NCBI GenBank assembly: GCA_002304945.1
Contig: DBPQ01000013.1
Span: 1 to 19,562 of the forward strand
Direction: 5' to 3'
Source: Actinomycetales bacterium UBA1416
Lineage (GTDB): Bacteria > Actinomycetota > Actinomycetes > Actinomycetales > Actinomycetaceae
DNA length: 19,562 nucleotides
This document shows positions 14,612 through 19,562 of this stretch, piece after piece. Numbering within the stretch: position 1 is the stretch's first letter; every line of letters begins with the position of its first letter. A model generated the notes under the pieces. That model saw only the letters and a program-made list of their open reading frames with translations, was not told the origin of the DNA and ran no database searches. The position numbers and the translations under genes were made by a program.

Positions 14612-14999
14612 GGTGGCCTCCTGTGGTCTGCTGATGCCAGCGTAGCCCGCGGCCTTCCGCGCCACCCGAGGGGACTGCCCCTATGTGAAGGCACAACCGC
14701 CGCTCTTCCGCCTCCGTCCCCGGCCGGTGGTTGGGAGCGTTCCCGCGAGACGTGAGCTTGGATCACGTGGGGATCCAAGCTCACGTCCCCAACTCATGTC
14801 CCCTGTGTGGTGAAGCCCTTCGGCGATTCCCCTGCGTGGTGAAGCCCGATGGCGGCGATGGGGACGTCCAGGCACAGAGGAGCCGTTTCCCTCCGCGCAC
14901 GGAGACGTCACCGGAGGCGCAGGCGGAGCCCCTTGACCTCGTGACACTCGCGATATATCGTGAGTGCATCACTCAAGACAGATCTTCGAAAGGATCACC
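14612..14999. repeat. Repeat-rich intergenic region: long inverted repeat and 29-bp-period direct repeat
   Basis: No gene is supported in these 388 bases. GACGTGAGCTTGGATC (14749-14764) and GATCCAAGCTCACGTC (14772-14787) are perfect 16-bp inverted arms with a 7-base loop. CCCCTGTGTGGTGAAGCCC (14800-14818) and CCCCTGCGTGGTGAAGCCC (14829-14847) are direct repeats differing at one base. The bases just after the inverted repeat echo part of it (reverse-strand GGGACATGAGTTGG beside GGGACGTGAGCTTGG). The reductase promoter must lie in the left part; the PadR operator closes the right part. Confidence 0.8.
14945..14966. promoter_or_regulatory. PadR-type operator palindrome
   Basis: CACTCGCGATA (14945-14955) and TATCGTGAGTG (14956-14966) form a 22-bp dyad with one mismatched pair and a GATATATCG core, like known PadR-family operators. 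It lies 34 bases before the start of the PadR gene, so autoregulation is likely. Confidence 0.75.
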
Positions 15000-15821
15000 A
15001 TGTACACGCATGACGGAACCCCCTTCACCTCAGAACGCCGCACCGACGGCAGCGACTACGCCAACCCCGGCGGCCACGGCGGCCGGCGCAACCACCACGG
15101 CGGATCCCGCCGGTCCGAGTGGGCCACCTCGCCCGATGAAATTCCGGGTCGCGGACGCGGTTCGCGCCGGTACCACCGCGGCGGACCGGGTCGTAGAGAC
15201 GGCTTCAATTCTCCGGACGGCTTCAGCTCTGCGGGCGGCGGCTCCCGGCACGGCTTCAATCCCCGCGAGGACTTCGGCGGCCCCGGGGGTCGCGACTCTC
15301 GCGGCGGTGGCCCTCGCGGCGGTGGTCCTCGCGGCGACGGCCCTCGCGGGGGCCGACGCCGTCGCGGACGTTCCCGCGGGGACGTCCGCGCCGCGATCCT
15401 CCTGCTCCTGGATGAGCAGCCCCGCCACGGCTACGACCTCATCCAGGAGATCACCGACCGCAGCGCCGGCGCCTGGACTCCCAGCCCGGGCTCCATCTAC
15501 CCCACCCTCCAGATCCTCGAGGACGAGGGCCTCGTGACCATCGCCCAGATCGAGGGTCGGAGAACCGCGTCCCTCACCGAGGCCGGCGCCGAATACGTCG
15601 AGGACAACCGCGCCCAGCTCGGCACCCCGTGGGACAGCGGCTCCGATCGCAGCGCGGACCTCGCCATCCGCAAGGAGATCCTCGCGCTCAAGGACGCCGC
15701 CGCGCAGGTGGTGCGGGTCGGCAGCCCGGCCCAGTACGCCGCCGCCACCGAGGTGCTCGCCACAGCCCGCAGGGAGCTCTACCGCATCCTCGCCGGCGAC
15801 GACGACGCCCCCCTCACCTGA
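15000..15821 (+). CDS. PadR-family transcriptional regulator with long Gly/Arg-rich N-terminus
   Basis: A 273-residue protein. Residues about 127-200 are a PadR winged helix: RAAILLLLDEQPRHGYDLIQEI, then SPGSIYPTLQILEDEGLVTIAQIEGRRTASLTEAGAEYV; the C-terminal helices (KDAAAQVVRVGSPAQYAAATEVLATARRELYRIL) would form the dimer interface. The first 125 residues are low-complexity, Gly/Arg/His-rich, with repeated GGGPRG-type units; this part is probably disordered and may bind nucleic acid. The ATG at 15000 has AAAGGA (14989-14994) at good spacing, and the operator-like palindrome is just upstream. The gene ends 18 bases from the end of the convergent copper ATPase. The ligand cannot be told. Confidence 0.9.
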   Translation: MYTHDGTPFTSERRTDGSDYANPGGHGGRRNHHGGSRRSEWATSPDEIPGRGRGSRRYHRGGPGRRDGFNSPDGFSSAGGGSRHGFNPREDFGGPGGRDSRGGGPRGGGPRGDGPRGGRRRRGRSRGDVRAAILLLLDEQPRHGYDLIQEITDRSAGAWTPSPGSIYPTLQILEDEGLVTIAQIEGRRTASLTEAGAEYVEDNRAQLGTPWDSGSDRSADLAIRKEILALKDAAAQVVRVGSPAQYAAATEVLATARRELYRILAGDDDAPLT

Positions 15822-15839
15822 CCGCGGAGCCGCGCGCCA

Positions 15840-17963
15840 TCATTCGCGCCGGCCCACCACACTCTCCGGCCGCAGGTCCAGCCGGCGCAGCAGCTGCGCA
15901 TTCGCCGCCACCACGATGGTGGACAGGGACATGAGCGCCGCACCCACCTCCATCGGCAGCACGAAGCCAACCGGCGCGAGCACCCCGGCGGCGAGCGGCA
16001 CCGCGGCCAGGTTGTAGCCGGCCGCCCACCACAGGTTCTGCTTCATCTTCCGGTACCCCGCCCGCGACAGCTCGATCACGGACAGGACGGCGCGCGGGTC
16101 GTCGGACGCCAGGATCACCCCGGCGGACGCGATCGCCACGTCGGTGCCCGCACCGATCGCGATCCCCACGTCGGCCTGCGCGAGGGCCGGCGCGTCGTTC
16201 ACGCCGTCGCCCACCATCGCGACCGTGAACCCGTCCGCCTGCAGCTCCGCGACCTTCTCGCTCTTGCTCTCCGGCCGCACCCCGGCGAACACCTGGTCGA
16301 TCCCGAGCTCCGCGGCCACGGCCTTCGCCACCGGCTCCGCGTCCCCGGTGATCATGACCACCCGGACGCCGCGGTCGTGCAGCGCGTCCACCGCCTCCCG
16401 CGACTCGGGCCGGATCTCGTCCGCGAGCGCGACGGCGCCCACCACCTCGCCGTCGGCGACGACGTGGAGTACCGTCGCGCCGTCGTCGGACCACTGGGTG
16501 GTCTCGGCCAGCCGCTCGAGACCGCGTTCCCGGAGCAGCGCCGGCCCACCGACCGCCACCTCGCGCCCGTCCACCTCGGCCCGCACGCCGACGGCGGCGC
16601 TCGCCCGGAACCCCGACGCCCCCGCCACGGCCAGCTCGCGATCCCGCGCAGCCGCCACGATCGCGCGGGCCAGCGGGTGCTCGCTCTCGGCCTCCGCGGC
16701 CGCGGCGAGGGCGAGAACCTCGTCCTCCGTCATCGTGGCCCCGGCAACCCCGGTCACGCCGGGTTCACCCTTCGTGAGGGTGCCGGTCTTGTCGAACAGG
16801 ACGGCGTCGACGGTCCGCATGCGCTCCAGCGCCCCTCGGTCCTTGACGAGCACGCCCACCTTCGCCGCCCGCTCCGTGGAGATCGAGACCACCAGCGGGA
16901 TCGCCAGGCCCAGCGCGTGGGGGCAGGCGATCACGAGCACCGTGACGGCCCGGACGAGCGCGTCCTGCGGCGTCCCCACGAAGGTCCACACCGCGGCCGC
17001 GACCAGCGCCGCCCCGAGCGCGTACCAGAAGAGCCAGCCGGCGGCGCGGTCCGCGAGGAGCTGGGCGCGGGTGGAGGAGGCCTGCGCGTCCGCGACGAGT
17101 CGCTGGATCCCGGCGAGCGCCGTGTCGTCCCCGATCGCGGTGATCCGCACGCGCAGCGAGTTGTCGGTGGCCACCGTGCCCGCGACCACCCGGTCCCCCA
17201 CCTCGCGCTGCACGGGGCTGGACTCGCCGGTGATCATCGACTCGTCCACAGCGGCGCCGCCGTCGATCACCTCGCCGTCCGCCGGGACGCGCCCGCCCGG
17301 CCGCACCACGACGACGTCGTCGACCACCAGCTCGGCCGGCGGCACGACGACGGTGCCCTCCCCCTCCACCCTCTCGGCCTCGTCGGGGAGGAGGGCGGCC
17401 AGGGAGTCCAGCGCGGAGGAGGTCTGGGCGAGGGAGCGCATCTCGAGCCAGTGCCCGAGCAGCATGATCACCACGAGGAGGGCGAGCTCCCACCAGAAGT
17501 CGAGCTCGTGCGGGAGGAGGCCGAGGCTCGCGCCGAGGGAGGCGCCGAACGCCACCGTGATCGCGGTCCCGATCAGCAGCATCATGCCGGGCCGGCGGTC
17601 GCGGATCTCGGACACCGCCCCGGTGAGGAATGGCCGACCGCCCCAGAAGTAGATGACCGTGCCGAGGATCGGGCTGACCCACGTGATGGCGGCGGGGAGG
17701 TCGTAGTTCAGGAGGTCCGCGAACATCCGATTCAGGAGCACGGTCGGGATCGAGAGGGCGAGCATGATCCAGAACAGTCGGCGGAACTGCACGGCGTGGT
17801 CGCCGTGGCCGCCATGACCGCCGTGATCACCGTGGCCACTGTGGCTGGCGTGATCGCCGTGCCCGGCGTGACCGCCGCCGTGCGTGTGGTGATCGGCGTC
17901 GTGGTGCCCGTGCTCCTCAGCCTGCTGCGGACGTTTCTCGTCGTGCTCGTGCGTGGTCTCCAC
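15840..17963 (-). CDS. copB: CopB-like heavy-metal P-type ATPase with His-rich N-terminus
   Basis: A membrane pump that exports copper (or silver) using ATP. The N-terminal 55 residues are extremely His/Gly/Asp-rich, a metal-binding tail in place of a CxxC domain. Eight membrane helices are expected; the metal-site helix carries C347-P-H349, which marks the CPH (P1B-3, CopB-like) group. Also present: T-G-E-S in the actuator domain, phosphorylation site D391-K-T-G-T, the HP motif (ESEHPLARAIV) and GDGVNDAPAL. The GTG at 17963 is preferred (707 residues) because GAGAGGAG precedes it at six bases; the ATG at 17987 lies within the CsoR-like palindrome and is less likely. The frame reads on upstream but has no homology there. 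Confidence 0.92.
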   Translation of the reverse strand: METTHEHDEKRPQQAEEHGHHDADHHTHGGGHAGHGDHASHSGHGDHGGHGGHGDHAVQFRRLFWIMLALSIPTVLLNRMFADLLNYDLPAAITWVSPILGTVIYFWGGRPFLTGAVSEIRDRRPGMMLLIGTAITVAFGASLGASLGLLPHELDFWWELALLVVIMLLGHWLEMRSLAQTSSALDSLAALLPDEAERVEGEGTVVVPPAELVVDDVVVVRPGGRVPADGEVIDGGAAVDESMITGESSPVQREVGDRVVAGTVATDNSLRVRITAIGDDTALAGIQRLVADAQASSTRAQLLADRAAGWLFWYALGAALVAAAVWTFVGTPQDALVRAVTVLVIACPHALGLAIPLVVSISTERAAKVGVLVKDRGALERMRTVDAVLFDKTGTLTKGEPGVTGVAGATMTEDEVLALAAAAEAESEHPLARAIVAAARDRELAVAGASGFRASAAVGVRAEVDGREVAVGGPALLRERGLERLAETTQWSDDGATVLHVVADGEVVGAVALADEIRPESREAVDALHDRGVRVVMITGDAEPVAKAVAAELGIDQVFAGVRPESKSEKVAELQADGFTVAMVGDGVNDAPALAQADVGIAIGAGTDVAIASAGVILASDDPRAVLSVIELSRAGYRKMKQNLWWAAGYNLAAVPLAAGVLAPVGFVLPMEVGAALMSLSTIVVAANAQLLRRLDLRPESVVGRRE

Positions 17964-17983
17964 AACTCGCTCCTCTCGGCGCC

Positions 17984-18004
17984 GCATACCCCCCAAGGGT
18001 ATGC
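17984..18004. promoter_or_regulatory. CsoR-type copper operator in the copB/osmC gap
   Basis: GCATACCC (17984-17991) and GGGTATGC (17997-18004) are perfect 8-bp arms around a 5-base spacer. This matches the TACCC...GGGTA pattern of CsoR-family operators. On the reverse strand it falls between a TTGTAC -35-like hexamer and the ATPase start. No csoR gene is in the window. Confidence 0.65.
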
Positions 18005-18089
18005 CTGCCGTACAACACCCGGATAGGCGTCGGCATTCCCGGCGACGGTACGGCACCATGGGAGCAGCCCAACCCTGAAGGAGACTGCG

Positions 18090-18500
18090 ATGCCCGAGAT
18101 CACACTGACCCGCAACGAGCTGGGGGAGTACACCGCCCACAACGAGCGCGGCGGGTCCATCACCGTGGGCAGTGGCGGTACCGAGGACTTCGGCCCGGTG
18201 GAGCTGCTTCTCGTGGCGTTGGCCGGCTGCTCCGGCGTGGACGTGGATTACATCACCTCCAAGCGCGCCGAGCCCACCGAGTTCACCGCCACCGCCTCGG
18301 GTACCAAGGTGAAGGACGAGAACGGGAACCACCTGACCGACGTCGTCGTGACGTTCGACGTCCGCTTCCCCGAGGGCGAGGCCGGCGACAAGGCGCGCGC
18401 CATGCTGCCGAAGGCGATCACGATGTCCCACGAGCGGCTGTGCACCGTCTCGCGCACCATCGCCCTGGGCACGCCCGTGGAGATGCGCGCCGCGGAGTGA
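18090..18500 (+). CDS. OsmC/Ohr-family protein
   Basis: A 136-residue protein of the OsmC/Ohr superfamily, thiol peroxidases that reduce organic hydroperoxides using two cysteines. Features seen are GPVELLLVALAGC47SGVDV with the expected first redox cysteine on the central helix, and S-H-E-R-L-C118-T-V-S-R with the second. The size fits, although the typical EE/Gln surroundings of true Ohr proteins were not checked. The start at 18090 follows AAGGAG. It is divergent from the copper ATPase across a 126-base gap that holds the CsoR-like palindrome, so copper or thiol stress regulation of both is plausible. Confidence 0.88.
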   Translation: MPEITLTRNELGEYTAHNERGGSITVGSGGTEDFGPVELLLVALAGCSGVDVDYITSKRAEPTEFTATASGTKVKDENGNHLTDVVVTFDVRFPEGEAGDKARAMLPKAITMSHERLCTVSRTIALGTPVEMRAAE

Positions 18501-18512
18501 CAGAACGGCGGG

Positions 18513-18539
18513 CCGCCACCTCCGTGGTGGAGGCGGCGG
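18513..18539 (+). terminator. Stem-loop after the OsmC gene
   Basis: CCGCCACCTCC (18513-18523) and GGAGGCGGCGG (18529-18539) pair over 11 positions with one mismatch and a 5-base loop, 12 bases after the stop. No T-run follows, as is common in high-GC actinobacteria, so this is a tentative terminator. Confidence 0.45.
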
Positions 18540-18636
18540 CTGCGCCGTGGACTCGCACGCCGGACGGTGACGGTCCCCACGATTAGGCTGGTGGCAGCCC
18601 CGCCTACCGCGAGGCACCCCTCCTCCAGGAGCTCCG

Positions 18637-19562
18637 ATGGACCGCCTCGCCCGCTTCTCCCTGGGCCGCCGTGCCCTCACCGCGCTGGTCACCTTCGCGA
18701 TCGCCGCGCTCGGTGTATTCTCCATGGCCAACCTGCGCCAGGAGCTGATCCCCTCGATCTCCTTCCCGGCCGCGGCGATCCTCGGGGTCTACCCCGGCGC
18801 CTCGCCGCAGGTGGTGGAGGACCAGGTCACCGACGTCGTCGAACTGGCGGTGGGCGGCGTCGGCGGTGTGGAGGAGGTCAGCTCCACCGCCGCGTCCAAC
18901 ATCTCCGCCACCACCGTGCTGTTCGAGTTCGGGACGGACATGGACGCCGCCGTGCAGGCGCTGCGCACCGCGATGGACCAGGTGTCAGGTCAGCTCCCCG
19001 AGGACGTCACCCCGCAGATCATCACCGGGTCCATCGACCAGCTGCCCGTCGTCCAACTCGCCGCGGCCGGCGGCATCGACGACGACGCCCTCGCCGACGC
19101 CGTCGAGACCACCCTCGTCCCCCGCCTCGAGCGCATCGACGGCGTCCGCGGCGTCTCCGTGGCCGGGGCCGCCGAACGCGAGATCCTCCTCGACGTGAAC
19201 CTCCCCGCCCTGATCGGCGCGGGCCTCACGCCGGACTCAGTCCTGTCCGTCCTCGACGACAACGGCGTCCGCCTCCCCGCCGGCACCCTCACCGAGGGCG
19301 AGCAGACCCTGTCCGTGCAGGTGGGCACCCCGCTCACCTCGGTCGAGGAGTTCGCGGACCTCCCGCTCGCCACGGAGGCCGGCACCACGGTGCGGCTCGG
19401 CGACGTCGTCGAGGTCGTCGACGGCGAGGCCGCGGCGTCGTCGTTCTCCCGCCTGAACGGCGAGCCGTCGCTCGCCATCTCGATCACGCAGACCCCCAGC
19501 GCGAACGTGGTGGAGACCTCCGACCGGGTGGCCGACGTGCTAGGAGCGTGGGTCTGTAAGGG
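18637..19562 (+). CDS. RND-family efflux transporter, N-terminal part (3' end outside window)
   Basis: The ATG at 18637 follows AGGAG (18627-18631). The protein begins MDRLARFSLGRRALTALVTF with a first membrane helix (about residues 13-32). Then come RQELIPSISFPAAAILGVYPGASPQVVEDQVTDVVELAVGGVGGVEEVSSTA and further porter-domain segments typical of the HAE1/AcrB-like RND superfamily in Actinobacteria. The frame stays open to the right edge. The last eight codons (from about 19540, CTA GGA GCG TGG...) look unlike the family sequence and its codon use. No partner membrane-fusion gene is in view. Substrate unknown. Confidence 0.85.
   Translation, partial: MDRLARFSLGRRALTALVTFAIAALGVFSMANLRQELIPSISFPAAAILGVYPGASPQVVEDQVTDVVELAVGGVGGVEEVSSTAASNISATTVLFEFGTDMDAAVQALRTAMDQVSGQLPEDVTPQIITGSIDQLPVVQLAAAGGIDDDALADAVETTLVPRLERIDGVRGVSVAGAAEREILLDVNLPALIGAGLTPDSVLSVLDDNGVRLPAGTLTEGEQTLSVQVGTPLTSVEEFADLPLATEAGTTVRLGDVVEVVDGEAAASSFSRLNGEPSLAISITQTPSANVVETSDRVADVLGAWVCK

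Noticed and set aside
16144..18026. Rightward open frames of 502 and 549 codons over the copper ATPase
   Set aside because: Antisense shadows of a gene with all P-type ATPase motifs.
17988..18731. N-terminal extension of the ATPase frame to 18731
   Set aside because: It overlaps the OsmC gene on the other strand, crosses the operator dyad, and its translation lacks homology.
18567..19559. Rightward open frame of 330 codons
   Set aside because: Out-of-frame, Arg-rich shadow of the RND transporter gene starting at 18637.

Overview
The window is very GC-rich, with actinobacterial-style gene starts (GTG and TTG used freely, many ATGA/TGATG stop-start overlaps) and families typical of Micrococcales-type Actinobacteria. 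The genus cannot be fixed from this sequence. Both edges cut genes: a xanthine dehydrogenase subunit on the left and an RND-type transporter on the right.

Layout. (1) 3-1786: the end of the molybdenum subunit of a xanthine dehydrogenase, overlapped by xdhC. (2) 1787-3204: a regulatory stretch with a perfect 13-bp inverted repeat, a repeated 15-bp motif and a second dyad, then an ArsR-HTH/rhodanese fusion regulator translationally coupled to a small membrane protein gene that is cut off after about 110 codons. (3) About 3205-12695: a Tn7-like transposon with noticeably lower GC. It carries a noncoding left end, a hypothetical gene plus a GNAT acetyltransferase, a leftward small gene of unknown function, a tightly overlapping tnsA-tnsB-tnsC-tniQ operon preceded by a 46-codon ORF, and a leftward Ser/Thr protein kinase at the right end. 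(4) 12696-13030: the 3' half of an AIM24-family gene whose 5' half is missing. (5) 13031-18636: a thiol and metal stress neighbourhood with a CoA-disulfide-reductase-like flavoprotein, a PadR regulator with a long Gly/Arg-rich N-terminus, a His-rich CPH-type copper-transporting P-type ATPase and an OsmC-family protein, separated by repeat-rich intergenic DNA with clear operator-like palindromes. (6) 18637-end: the start of an RND-family transporter.

The main discovery candidate is the transposon. Its target-selection protein is a TniQ with a Cys/His zinc-finger region fused to four tandem zinc-ribbon modules of the DUF4379 (PF14311) type. Modules 2-4 sit on an exact 72-codon period and are nearly identical in DNA over parts of their length, so the array looks recently duplicated. 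No CRISPR array, Cas gene or TnsE is present, so the zinc-ribbon array is the best candidate for the DNA-targeting part. The element lies between two different truncated host genes without an apparent 5-bp target duplication, which suggests a deletion next to the insertion. The surrounding host genes (rhodanese fusion, CoA-disulfide reductase, OsmC, copper ATPase) fit a sulfur/thiol and copper homeostasis locus; that link is inferred from context.
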